The position numbers and the translations under genes are program-made. This document shows positions 20,886 to 31,257 of a stretch of 64,000 nt of DNA, one piece after another. This DNA is from Euglena gracilis. Its lineage: Eukaryota; Euglenida; Euglenophyceae; Euglenales. The DNA lies in NCBI GenBank assembly GCA_039621445.1, contig CP154955.1, forward strand, positions 60,357,564 through 60,421,563, written 5' to 3'. Position 1 is the first letter of the stretch, and every line of letters begins with the position of its first letter. The notes beneath the pieces are model-generated. The model was given only the letters and a program-made list of their open reading frames with translations, made no database searches and was not told the origin of the DNA.

Positions 20886-21940
20886 AGACCAATCTAACAA
20901 TGTTGAGTGGGAAATGTTCTGCTGTTTGGACAAGAATCGTAACCCTAACCCTACTCCTTCAAATAACCTCATAAATTCTTTTTGGGCACAGGAAAACGCC
21001 ATCAGCAAATTCTTTTGCACCGCGCCTTCGGCGCCCTAGGTCGACTGGCAGGGAGGAGAAGCAACATACTCGGGGGCTAAGTTGTCTTTGTGGCTCACTC
21101 TGGCATAGGCGGGGGGGGGGGGGCCCCCCCCCCCTTGCACCCCCCTCAAATAACAAAATCCCTTCTATGTTGGCAACATACCCGGAGGGGTAAATCCTTT
21201 TTGTGCGAAATTTTGGCATTATATTGAAAATTCCATGGGGAGAAGTTGTTTTTTTGTCAAAAGTGGCCCAAAATGGACATTCCCCCCCCCAAGTTTTTGC
21301 ATATTCACCCCCGATTGGTGAATCGGGGGTGAATATGCACCATATGTGAATATGAGCCATTAGGGTGGGTTTTGACTGGTGTTGAGGTGATTTGGACAAA
21401 ATTTGTTTTTCAGCCCCCCCCCCCCCTACCCCCCCCTACCCTACCCCTCCTACCCTCACCCGGGTTCGTGCCATATGTGATCTGAAGGCTGAATTCCCTT
21501 TTGTCATGTACAATGACTGTGTGTTGTTCAGGTGATTTGCAACAAGATCAATGCAAATTTGGCCATCAGAAATTTGAAGGGTTTCAAAAACCTTACACAA
21601 AAACAGCAGATGCCATTCCAGGCCCGTTCCTGTCTTCCACTTCCCCGTCGTCCACAAACCTTTTTTTTCTGCCCACCCGTGACACATCCAAGCAGTTTCC
21701 CACCTGCACTCTCTCCATTAACATGCCCCCCCCCCCTTACTGGTCCCGTCATATGGCCCCTTTTTGGGTCCATGGGAACAGTGAGGGGGGGGGGGGACAA
21801 GCTCCCCCCTTACTGTTCCCATGGCCATGACTAGCCAACCACCCAAAAGGCCACCTAAAATGCCAAAATGAAGCATTTATGGTTCAACTACTTGTAACCG
21901 TGTTCAAAGGCCCGGCGCCTGCCCTGTAATTCGGGGTCGT
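20886..21940. other. Gene-free stretch with C-runs
   Basis: No recognisable gene. Contains a small inverted repeat TTCACCCCCGATTGGTGAATCGGGGGTGAA at 21303-21332 (centre TGGT) and C-runs. A minus-strand stretch at about 21500-21620 (GICCFCVRFLKPFKFLMAKF) may be a scrap of an element but is too short to name. Confidence 0.4.
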
Positions 21941-22049
21941 GAACACAAATTACAGGGCGATAATTCCTGAACCCGATTTCATGCCCTGATAATCGTGTTC
22001 AGGGTGAACACAAATTACAGGGGATGAAATCGGGTTCAGCATTTTTTGA
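21941..22049. repeat. Left 109-bp direct repeat flanking recombinase remnant
   Basis: Contains GAACACAAATTACAGGGC, CCTGAACCCGATTTCATGCC and AATCGTGTTCAGGG. The same sequence with few changes is at 23124-23231 in the same orientation. Within the repeat, CTGAACCCGATTTCATGCCC and its inverse form a hairpin. Confidence 0.8.
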
Positions 22050-22960
22050 CGATACCCGACACCCAGGCGGCAAGCCCACGGAACGTCTCATCCGTCGCAG
22101 GCAGGCTGAGCAAGCTCCCAGCCGTATGCCGGGACGACCGGAAGAGCCAATTCCCATGCACCCCAGCAGGCGCCAAACCGACTGGTGTTCGGTGCTGCTC
22201 AAAAGCAGCCACTGGGCAAGTTGTCGGATCGAGCTCTTCCACGATGACCTGTCGCAAAAGGGCCATATCCGACTTTCTCAGTGATTGCTGGTGGTTTTTC
22301 ATGGTGGCAACGGACACGGAAAGCATCTTATGACCATCCTCCATCTTGGATTCGGCGAACGAATCCACTTGCAACCTCCGAAGCACTTCGCTGCACTGTC
22401 CGGTGCAGAAACCCATGTTTGCCCGTTGAGCCTCAAACGGTCTGCTCCATTGCACTGTGTCGAGGATGCCAGGAAGTTCTGCAGGTTGCAGAATATCCTC
22501 TGGAGGGTGCGCAGCCTCACCAATGGCTTTTTTGGTTGCCTCGCGGGTGAGAGCAGCCGCCATCAATTTTTGCAGCTGTGGGAGTTGCATTTTAGAGGAT
22601 GGCATAAACGGGGTTTCTGGCTTTGTTGAGGCGTGAATTCGGGCAACGGCGTTCAGGTATCCCCTGAACGTGGATGCTTTCAGTTGTCCGAATCTGAATT
22701 TTTGGCCACACTGTGCCCGGCGTTGGTCCTCACATTGTTTGATGACCGCCGCCCATCGAACAATAGTGGAGGATCAATCACCCAAGCTGCCCAAGCACAA
22801 AGGAAAGCGTCCAGTTCGTCGTAGACGGCGCCAAGCACACCACACACTTCCTCAAGTTCAAGGAGGTGTGTGAGTGCGGCTTGCTCCGTCCCTTCCGTCC
22901 CGGATGCTTTCTTTTTGGTAGCCTCTGCCAGAAGGTTACCGTGCAGGGGGTCAACAGCAG
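22036..22960 (-). pseudogene. Tyrosine-recombinase-like gene remnant between direct repeats
   Basis: On the minus strand: DPLHGNLLAEATKKK, ELDAFLCAWAAWVIDPPLLF, then (after one frame change) QLKASTFRGYLNAVARIHAS, GFCTGQCSEVLRRLQVDSF, LLRQVIVEELDPTTCPVAAF. The K-A-S-T-F-R-G-Y-L-N-A-V part looks like the core-binding helix. T-G-x-x-S-E-V-L-x-x-L followed by D-P-x-x-C-P-V looks like the catalytic domain of a tyrosine recombinase. The first catalytic Arg (TG-x-R) is Cys here (TGQC). The H-x-x-R and Tyr motifs are absent; the frame stops at the left direct repeat. A DIRS- or Crypton-type origin is possible. Confidence 0.5.
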
Positions 22961-23123
22961 GGTTCTTCCCCCCACCCCAACCCTGCTTGATTGTGGCCAG
23001 AAATCCAGCAATTTTTGGGGGTTGTTACTCCAGCAACCGTTAAGCTCTAAGCTGAACATCGGCCAAGCATTGTGGGGGCCGTTGGGGGGGGGGGGACCGG
23101 GCGCCATATCTCGTTTTCCGAGT

Positions 23124-23231
23124 GAACACAAATTACAGGGCAATAATTCCTGAACCCAATTTCATGCCCTGATAATCGTGTGCAGGGTGAACACGAATTA
23201 CAGGGCATGAAATCAGGTTCAGCATTTTTTG
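23124..23231. repeat. Right direct repeat flanking recombinase remnant
   Basis: Second copy of the 21941-22049 sequence, about 1.18 kb away and in the same orientation, with substitutions such as CCCAATTTC for CCCGATTTC. Same internal hairpin. Confidence 0.8.
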
Positions 23232-23333
23232 AAAATTTTGGGCAAAAAAAAACGCCCCGAAAGTGCCCAAAACCATGGCGTGAAGCACATCCGGCGCCGG
23301 GCCTCTTTGAACACGGTTGCAGAAAAAACGTGG

Positions 23334-23402
23334 GTTATAACCCGATTACAGGCTGTAAGACGGGTCAAGGGCGCCGTCTTACGGCCTGTAATCGGGTTAT
23401 AC
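23334..23402. repeat. 69-bp palindrome
   Basis: TTATAACCCGATTACAGGC at left is inverted in GCCTGTAATCGGGTTATA at right, with CGTCTTAC arms inside around GGGTCAAGGGCGCC. Possibly another MITE-like hairpin; no target duplication recognised. Confidence 0.7.
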
Positions 23403-23876
23403 CCACGCTTTTTTGTATAGAAAAACTGCACCTGCACAACATCCATTTTGGCGTTGGTTTGGTGCTTGACGGGAATGAGAGACCTAAAACCGACCAAAAA
23501 AAATTCCCTTTCTTCTCTTTGTTCCAAGAATCCTTTCCAAAAAGTGCCCTGGCACTGTACTGTTCCCGTCCCCCCAATGGAAAAAGTAAGGGGGGGGGAC
23601 AGTAAGAGGGAGGGGCATGGTAATTGTCTCTCTGCATACCCATGAAAGCAAACCCTCCCCCCAAATACCTCCCCAAATAATACCCCCCTCTCGGGCCGGG
23701 ACTTCAGGCAAAAAAAAATGATAGCACCCCGGGGGTGTTATTTGGGGGGGGGGTTGGGCCAAGCCTCAGCGCTCCATGCAGACAAACCATCTAGGTTGCT
23801 GGTTTGTAGCAAGTCTACAAACCTGCCCTTGTCATATCTTGAAATTCACGAGTGAGTGTCAGCCGAAGAAAATTTA

Positions 23877-24560
23877 TCACAGCTTCGTATTTCTATTTCT
23901 TTCTTCAGAAGTGGTTGGAAGAAACAATAATGCATGAATCTCAGAAACCCCCCAAATGACCTCCCCTTTTGCCCTGGCCAGGACCCCGGAGGGCCACTGA
24001 GGGGGGGGGGGTCGCTGAGCTCTTATCCCTTTAGGGTAAGAGCGAAGCTTACCCCATGTGATCAACAATGATAAAAGTTTGTGATCCACGTGATTTAGGT
24101 CGCCTGGCAGGTTTTTCATTGTTCCCACGATGATGCTATACAATTTGCGCCCCTCAAAAACTTTAGGTTTATAACTTTCCACCACCAATCGCCGAAGAAC
24201 CTCCCCTCGATAGCCGGTGGTGTACCCCAACAGAAGCAAGTTCCTCCTTTGGACCAAAAAATGGAGTCTTCCCTTTTGCCTCCTTCAAAAACAGTGAGCA
24301 ACTCGTCCGCCTGCAGAACATTGTTTGCCAACCCACCCTTGGCCACCTGTGCTTTTTTGGCCCTTTTGCGTGACGAGCGGCCGCATCAAAGCATTGAAGT
24401 GCGGGAACTGGCTCAGGGACGAGGGTACAATGATGGTAAAAACGAGAGCCAATGCCTTGTAAATGTTGCTGACGACAATTACATATTTCTGAAAAGTGGA
24501 CACTGGCATGCAGTGGTGTATAAACAATTTCTCGGGGGGGGGGGGGGGGGGGGAGATCAT
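23877..24560 (-). pseudogene. Second tyrosine-recombinase-like remnant
   Basis: The minus strand reads VSNIYKALALVFTIIVPSS, then in other frames QADELLTVFEGGKRED and LLLLGYTTGYRGEVLRRLV with KLYSIIVGTMKN. The TTGYRGEVLRRL motif corresponds to TGQCSEVLRRL in the copy at 22036-22960 and here keeps the Arg expected for catalysis. The frame is broken at least twice and no C-terminal H-x-x-R or Tyr is seen. Confidence 0.45.
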
Positions 24561-25090
24561 GGGCCAAAAGCGAAGTTAGCGCCGGCCATAAACAGAGGAA
24601 TTCCAAAAATAGCACTTTCAAAAATTGTATATCCCACTCCCCCCTGGGATCCCCCCCGGGAGGGGGGGGCTCGGCCGGACCCACCATCCCTCCCCCCCTC
24701 CCCTCGGGTGTCAACGACTGAACAACGCCTTGTTACCCCCCAAATGCTCAAATAAGGGGGGTCAAATAAGGGGGGGGTCAAAAAGTCCTTTAGAAATAGG
24801 GCAAAAAAATTTTCGGCGCCTTCGGCACATGATTTTTTTTTCGCCGGACCCAAATACCACCCCCCCCCCTAAATGACCCTATTAATGTTGCTTCAGGACC
24901 CCCCAAAGGGTCATCTAGGGGGGGGGTCATTTAGGGGGGGGGATGCTTTTCCCAATGAAAAATGGCTCTGCTCCACGACCCCCCCCTAGATGACCCCCCC
25001 GGGGGGTCATCTAGGGGGGGGGTCATTTAGGGGGGGGGTGGTGGTACTCAATTACCAGTAAGGGGGGGTCACATAAAGGGGGGGGGGTAT
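24530..25090. repeat. GTCATTTAGG/GTCATCTAGG inverted and direct repeats in G/C runs
   Basis: Blocks of GGGGGGGTCATCTAGG and GGGGGGTCATTTAGG alternate with their inverse CCTAGATGACCCCCCC; 24978-25025 is a palindrome centred on CCCCCCCGGGGGG. Related GGGTCA-with-G-run motifs are found at 7480-7535 and 13780-13900. No coding signal. Confidence 0.6.
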
Positions 25091-25109
25091 TAAAATTGTT
25101 TGTATGTGT

Positions 25110-25440
25110 TGTTTTATTTTTGCCGCCCGAAGGCAGCGAGACGGTAGCAGTTTTTTTTTGAAAGAAGGCATTGAACGTGACAAAAAAAAACGTGGCAATT
25201 TTTTGACATCATGACATTTTGACATTCTGACATCATCACAGTTTGAAAGTTTTCAAACTGCCAATGGGCGGCAAGACGGTGTTGCCTTTTGTGTTTTGGG
25301 ATTTCAAGCGAGTGCAAAATGCGAAAAAGAGGTTACTTCCCAAAACAAAAAAGTATGTTGCCGCCCGAAGGGCGGTTGGACGGTTGTGCAATTTTCTAAA
25401 AATATTCCCCAAAAAGAGCAAAATTTGTCAACTTCTCCTG
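25110..25440. repeat. Dispersed repeat, copy 2
   Basis: Same order of motifs as 15889-16270 (TTGAACGTGAC, TTTTTTGACATCATG, TTTTGTGTTTTGGGATTTCA, TATGTTGCCGCCCGAAGG, CCCCAAAAAGAGC). It ends immediately before the Ty3 remnant starting about 25476. Confidence 0.6.
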
Positions 25441-25800
25441 GAAAATATTGAACGTTAGAAGCCGAGTGAAGATACTGCAGGGTCCCGCAGACCAGAGTGG
25501 TCCCGCAGGGGATCAACGTCGGGCCCGCCCTCCTGCAGCGGGACATCGACGCCACCTGCGCGGCGGTGAAGACGCACTCCCGCCCGTATTTTCACGACAT
25601 CATCATCGGTACGCGGCAGGGAGCGGAAGAGACGGACGAGGAGTTCTACCAGAAGCATGCCTGAGAAGTCCGTGAGACGTTGCTGGCCTTGGAGAAGGAC
25701 AGATGGGTCACCGACAGCCGCAAGGTCAAGCTCTTCGTGCGGCAGGTCGAGTTCGTGGGGCACGTCCTGGGGCATGGTAGGAGGGCGCCTGCCCCGGGCT

Positions 25801-26242
25801 CATAGCTGGCACTTCGTTTAAAACGAAGTCAAAAAAAACACGTTTTTTTTTTAAAAAAAACATGTTTTTTTTTTAAAAAAAAACAAAAAAAACGCCATTG
25901 AGGGTCCAGGGCAAAAAAATTTTTTGCCTTTAATTTTGGCTTTTTTTGCCCATCCTCAGTCAGAGAAAGGCACCAAATTTGGGATGTTTCAAGTTAGTTT
26001 GGAATGGTTTCAAGCCAAAATGGCAGAAAAATGCCCTATTTTGACCATTCTTGTTGAAGACAACCAAAAGTGTTGGTTTTCAAGTCATTTTGAGCAAAGA
26101 TTGTTTCACCCTTGCGATCAAAGGCAAAATTTGGACCATCATTTTTCCCTTAATTTTTGTGGCCGTTTTTGTTGCCAGTTTTTTTTAATAAAAAACAAAA
26201 AAACGTTTTTTTTTAAAAAAAACAAAAAAAACGCCAGCTATG
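25801..26242. mobile_element. MITE family A, copy 2, inside Ty3 remnant
   Basis: Perfect 10-bp TIRs CATAGCTGGC and GCCAGCTATG. Flanks CCCGGGCT and CCCAGGCA agree at 6 of 8 positions, as expected for an old 8-bp duplication. Inverted relative to copies 1 and 3. Next to the TIR is ACTTCGTTTAAAACGAAGT, itself a palindrome. Confidence 0.8.
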
Positions 26243-27073
26243 CCCAGGCAAGTGGTGCAGCACTGGCAGCTGCCGCCGACGGTCAGTAGTCTCTGCGCAT
26301 TTCTCGGCGTCTGCAATTACTATGCAGGGTACGTCAGGCTCTACGCAGAGCTGGCGGCGCCGTTGCAGGAGAAGCTGAAGTTGCCGAGGGAGCTGACCTA
26401 GGCGGGATCCAAGCACCCAGTGGTGTGGACGGAGCAGGAGAAGGAGGCGTTTGACAAGCTGAAGAAGGCCCTTGTCGCCGACCTGGAGCTGTACCACATC
26501 GATCCAGCCAAGCCGTTCGTCCTGCGCACCGACGCGTCGCACTACGCCATCGGAGCGGTGCTGGAGCAGTTGGAGCAGTGGAGCAGACGGCGTGCCGCGG
26601 GTGGAGGACCTGCGGCCAGGGGCCTCCGTCCCGGTGGCCTTCATGTCCCGGAAGGTCACCGAGGGGCAGCACCTTTGGTGGGACGTCCGGGACAAGGAGA
26701 CGTATGCCGTGGTGGCCGCCCTCGACAAGTGGGCGGGCTTCCTGCTGGACAACGAGATCCTCGTGCTGACCGACCACCGCAGCCTCGAGTCGCGGTACAA
26801 GGAGTACGTCGTCGGAGTGGGCCCGCAGGGGAGGCGGGCACGGTGGTATGCGACGCTCAACGAGTTCGGCATCACCGTGGTGCACGTCCCCGGCGAAACC
26901 AACGTGGTGGGCGATGCCATGTCCCGCTGGGCCTACCCGGCCTCACAAGGTTGGCGCGACACCTCGTGGCACGGCACCGAGGCCGACACGAAGGAGATGA
27001 GGGCACACATCCTGGAGGAGAAGCTGCGCGAGAAGTCCACCCCGAAATAGGTGCACCTCGAGGACGAGGAGAC

Positions 27074-27512
27074 CATAGCTGGCGTTTTTTTTGTTTTTTT
27101 CAAAAAAAAAATGTTTTTTTTGTTTTTTATTAAAAAAAAACGGGCAAAAAAAACGGCAAAAAAAACAAAGGGGAAAATGATGGTCCAAATTTTGCCTTTG
27201 CTCGCAAGGGTGAACCAATCTTTGCTCAAAATGACTTGAAAACCAATACTTTTGGTTGTCTTCAACAAGAATGGTCAAAATAGGGCATTTTCTACCATTT
27301 TGGCTTGAAACCATTCCAAACTAACTTGAAACGTCCCAAATTTGGTGTCTTTCTCTGACCGAGGATGGGCAAAAAAAGCTAAAATTAAAGGCAAAAATTT
27401 TTTTGCCCTGGACCCTCAATGGCGTTTTTTTTTGTTTTTTTTAAAAAAAAACATGTTTTTTTTAAAAAAATGTGTTTTTTTTGACTTCGTTTTAAACGAA
27501 GTGCCAGCTATG
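27074..27512. mobile_element. MITE family A, copy 3, exact 8-bp TSD GAGGAGAC
   Basis: CATAGCTGGC at 27074-27083 and GCCAGCTATG at 27503-27512, with GAGGAGAC duplicated at 27066-27073 and 27513-27520. It interrupts the Ty3 remnant just after the RNase H region. The interior is about the same as copy 2 in reverse. Confidence 0.9.
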
Positions 27513-27958
27513 GAGGAGACCAAGGCGGAGCAGGTGGGGATTCAACCCTTCAGGAGGGGAGAGAGCGGGCTGTCATCCAGTTGATCCCCAGTCGTTCGCC
27601 GCGGTCCCGTCAGCGTCCCACATCGCCGTCACCACGCGCAGCCGCCTCGACACGCATCGCAACGCCCGAGATGCGCCAGCAGACGCCCGGCACAGTACGC
27701 GATCCGAGCACCCACGCGAGATGCACCCGTCAGCCTCATCACCCGCGACCCCAGCAGTCCCACCGTTGGCATCGTCTGCGGCAGTCCCACCGTCTGTGTC
27801 GTGCATCCCACCACCAGTGTCCGTGCCAGCACCATCGTCCAGCGCGCCATCGTCAGTCACACCACCGGCACCGCAGTCCACCGCACCGCAGTCCATCGCC
27901 CTGTCCGCAGCGCCCACGGTCCCGTCCACCGCGTCCGCAGCCGGTGTGCCATCACCGG

Positions 27959-28131
27959 CAGGGCTGACGTTTTTTTTGTTTTAAAACAAAGCAAAAAAAC
28001 GTTCATGAATAAAAAACGGTTTAAAAACGGTTTTTTGTTTCAAAAAAGAGTGTTTTTTTTAAATAAAACACTACAAATATGAAAAAAACTTGTTTAAAAA
28101 CACTTGTTTTAAAACAATGCCTCAGCCCTGA
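27959..28131. mobile_element. Short hAT-like MITE, exact 8-bp TSD ATCACCGG
   Basis: CAGGGCTGA at the left and TCAGCCCTG at the right; ATCACCGG flanks both (27951-27958, 28132-28139). The 173-bp interior is built of TTTAAAA and AAAACCGTTTTTAAACCG palindromes. It sits in the proline-rich linker of the Ty3 remnant. Confidence 0.9.
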
Positions 28132-28580
28132 TCACCGGTTGTGCCGGTCCTGTCCGCGGCGCCCACCGTCCCGACCGCCGCATCCACAGCCGGTGTGTCG
28201 TCACCGGTCGTCCCCATCCCGTCCGCCGCGTCCACATCCGGTGTGCCGTCACCGGCCGTGACCGTCCCGTCTGCATCGCCTGCAGCTGGTGTGCCGTCAT
28301 CAGCCGTGCCGGTGCCCCCGCAGCCTGACCTGGACGTCAACATCTTCAACAAGGACTGGTGCAAGGCGAGGGCGGTGTGCCCGCAATGGAAGCCCATCTG
28401 GGACCAGGCCATTAACGGCCCGGGCTGGTCCAGCGGGTTCCAGCTGGTGGATGGGCCGCTCGTCTCGGCAGGGAGGTGGTGTGTGCCGAGCAGGCTGCTG
28501 GCAGAGGTGATGAGGGAGCAGCACTCGGTCTCCGGCCACATTGGCTGGGACCGGCTGGTGGAGGAGGCCGACCGCACCTA

Positions 28581-28845
28581 ACCCCCCCCCCAAAAAAATA
28601 AGACCCCCCCAAAAAAATAAGACCACCCCCCCAAAATAAGACCCCCCCTGGGCCGATCGAGCAAAAATCCAAAAATAAGACCCCCCCCCATAAATAAGAC
28701 CCCCCTTGACGGCGCGAAGCGCCGGGGACGGTGAATTTTTTCCCTGAAAAATTACCAAAAACCCCAAATTCATGCACCAAAATGATGAAATGTCAAAAAA
28801 TTTCAGAATTTTGAAGTGGAAAAAAAAGGGGACCCCCCCCTTTAT
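28581..28845. repeat. Inverted copy of the GGGGTCTTATTTTTG repeat
   Basis: Reverse complement of 15600-15860: C-run plus AAAATAAGACC units, then GGCGCGAAGCGCCGGGGACG and CAAAATGATGAAATG. It truncates the integrase start of the Ty3 remnant at 28,580. Confidence 0.7.
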
Positions 28846-30340
28846 TGTCCCGCCAACCTGCCCCCGGGAGGCCCCATGGATCGGTTTATGACGGGGTTTT
28901 GATTTTTTTGACGCAGTGTCGAAAAAAACAGCCTCTGGCTGCGTTAAAAACTGTCAAAAGAAGTCGCGAAAATTAGGAAGGTGATTCCTAATTCAATGGT
29001 CCGCCTTGAAGACGAGGTGAAAAGGTGAAAAGACGAGGTTTTTTTTTCCGAGGTGAAAAAATGCTCCGGTACACGTCGTCAATCATCATGGAATTGCAAC
29101 CTTCAGATGCCAAGCACATTCACTCAACCTTTTGGTGAAAGGTCTTTTCAAGGATTGCAACCGAGCAAAGATAAAAGCTTTCCGTACGGGGCAACTGGCC
29201 AGTGATCTTCGCCACTGTGGAATTCGGCGACCACGTATCTTTTTTCCGCCCCTCCCCCCCCGGTCTTATGATATCTTCTTTCTGCAGCTCTTCCAGGGGC
29301 ATCATATCAATCAGTGTCTTGAATGCCTTGAAATCCCCTGGTGGGATGAGGAAGAACTGAGGCCGGACTTCAAAGAAGTCAAGTTACTGTTGAAGATCAT
29401 GATTTCAAGAATGCAAGAAAGAAAAGCCTCGAAGCCCGAGCGGTTCGACTTGCTGTGGAAGTTTTTGGACTTTGGCCTTAGCGCTGCAGAAGTTCAACGT
29501 GCTGTGGACTGTTTTCGGCCTGAAAAGGCCCTGGGCCCTCAGGGCCCCCTCAACTCAGCCAGTGCCCCCCCCCCCCAAAACTGTCAGCCATGGTTTGCAA
29601 TGGGTCCTCCCAATCTAACTTGTCCAGCATGTTCACGCAAAGAGCCCTTGTGTTGATGACATCTTCCACCACCAACCCGTAGATTGTTTTCAAAAACTTG
29701 CCTCCACCTTCCCCCCCTGTTGTGTCACATCAGCCTTCACACACCTCCCATTTCCAGTTTTTGTGGCCAGACATGGGGCAACTGGCTGCACCACCAATTC
29801 CCAGCTCCTCTCTCACACATGGAACTCATTTGCTGCCCTTTTTTGTGCACGTTGTTGCTTTGTTTGAAAAAACCCCACTTTCTGGGGCTTTTGTTTTGGG
29901 TTAAAAAACCCATTTTCCGGGGGGGCTGTCGTTTCGGCTTTTGGGGGGGGGGGTAAAAAAAAGCTTTGTTGGGGGGGGGGCTGTCGGTTCGCCTTTTTTT
30001 TGCATAGTGATTCTTGGATTTCGGGTTTTGACCCCTGTGTTGTTTGAAGAAGCAATTTCCCAGAAAAGACTTGACCAGAAAGATCTCTTCCGACAGGGTC
30101 ACCGCCAAAAAAAGCCTTAAAAAGCCTGTGGGAGCACTCTCATCGAGACCAGCGGACCTCCCTCAGTCGCCGGGAGCAGGGTTCGCGACAAACGGACGTG
30201 GAGGGGGGGATGGGACAAAAGACGTCTTTTATTTTTTTGACGGCGTCGTGTTGGTTTGGGACGAGTTTTTGACATGCTCATTTTTGACAGGCCCCATCCC
30301 TGGCAAGGAGTCCCCCCATACGGCGGCAGCAACAATTTCT
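28846..30340. other. Mostly unassigned DNA with two weak coding stretches
   Basis: At 29280-29540 the plus strand reads EEELRPDFKEVKLLLKIM and ERFDLLWKFLDFGLSAAEV. The minus strand at 29590-29700 reads KFLKTIYGLVVEDVINTRAL then MLDKLDWEDPLQTMADS. Both look protein-like, but they are on opposite strands and without known motifs. Between 29860 and 30000 GGGG-CTGTCG-TTCG units alternate with A/T runs. Confidence 0.3.
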
Positions 30341-30384
30341 TCCCCTTGGGGACCAGGCGCAGGCCACTGGAGGCGTGCGGGCGG

Positions 30385-30480
30385 ACGGACGGACGGACGG
30401 ACGGCTAGAGAAAATTCCTTTCACCTGGACGGACGGCTGGACAGGGTGCATTTTGGCTGGACGGACGGACGGCTAGGTTG
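30385..30480 (+). repeat. GGAC microsatellite at the head of a LINE
   Basis: GGACGGACGGACGGACGG followed by CACCTGGACGGACGGCTGG and GGACGGACGGCTAGGTTGG. The same CTGGACGGACAG...GGCTAGGTTGGTC motifs occur at 33095-33185, ahead of the second LINE, so I read it as LINE 5' sequence. Confidence 0.65.
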
Positions 30481-30489
30481 GTCTCAAAA

Positions 30490-31257
30490 TCGCGAAAGGT
30501 CTAGCGCAGGCGACCAAACCCGGCCAGAAAAGAGAGCAGACGCCTGCTGAACTCTGCCAGCTTCGCAACCGCCTCTAGCAACAACACCTCCCAGAAGTGG
30601 TGGCAAACACAGCTGTCGCGCGCAACAGTTGACGGGCTGATCGACAGAATTGCACCTCGAGATAAGGCACGACTCCTGGAGCAGTCCAACGGCGTCGGAC
30701 ACGGCTGGATGGCTGCTGCGCCCAACAGTGCCCTACACACGGTGATCGACCCTGTTGATTATTGTCTTGGACTGAAGTGGTGGCTAGGCCTCCCAGTGGC
30801 AGACACCCCAGGTGTGCGGGCGGGGTGCCAAGCCCCCACAGATATCCACGCGGACCACGACATGTGTTGCATACCCAACAACTTCGCCAACCGGCACAAC
30901 GCCGTTCAGGACGCATTATTCAACCTCCTGTCCGCAAACGGCCAAGGTGTCCAGCGAGAGGTCCCGGTCCCAAACCAACCAGACGCTTCACTACGCCCGG
31001 CAGACCTCCTGCTCGCATCCTGGCAGGATGGTAAACCCACGGCGGTCGACATCACCGTGGCGCACGGGTGGCAGTCAGCAGAACGTGGAGTTAGTAGGGA
31101 GCGATGGAGGTCTTTCCTCAAGCGCCGGGAGGCAGCTAAGCACAGTAAATACGACGTTCCATGCCGGAATGGTGGCGGATGGACCTTCGCAACCCTGGCC
31201 CTGGGAACGTGGGGGGGGGGTTGGGACCTGAGAGTGCGAAGCTGCTCGCTCGCATGA
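30490..31257 (+). pseudogene. LINE fragment 1: C-terminal zinc knuckle and restriction-like endonuclease
   Basis: Encodes the tail of a non-LTR retrotransposon protein. VDYCLGLKWWLGLPVAD is the region before the knuckle; ANRHNAVQDALFNLL contains the R-H-N motif; ASLRPADLLLASWQDGKPTA and VDITVAHGWQSA give the P-D and D motifs of the PD-(D/E)xK fold seen in R2- and CRE-like elements; the end is ERWRSFLKRREAAKHSKYDV. Two of the knuckle cysteines are changed (AGCQAPTDIHADHDMCC). The RT is missing between the GGAC-rich head and this tail, so this is an internally deleted copy. The frame is open for 768 bp. Confidence 0.7.

Larger units (their letters stand above)
25476..28580 (+). pseudogene. Ty3/gypsy pol remnant (RT-RNase H-integrase start), cut by three MITEs
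   Basis: Reading the pieces in order: RT palm YFHDIIIGTRQGAEETDEEF and VEFVGHVLGHG (25,560-25,780); thumb VSSLCAFLGVCNYYAGYV (26,280-26,330); RNase H LRTDASHYAIGAVLEQL and KETYAVVAALDKW (26,520-26,740); LTDHRSLESRYKEYV and VPGETNVVGDAMSRWAY (to 26,940); a proline/serine/alanine linker (27,580-28,330); and the integrase zinc-binding start SVSGHIGWDRLVEEADRT ending at 28,580. The YxDD box reads YFHD, so one catalytic aspartate is lost. There is an in-frame stop in KHA-stop-EV, and frames change at the insertions. It is clearly dead. GC-rich codons contrast with the later 16-kb Ty3 element, so it is a different family. Confidence 0.8.
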
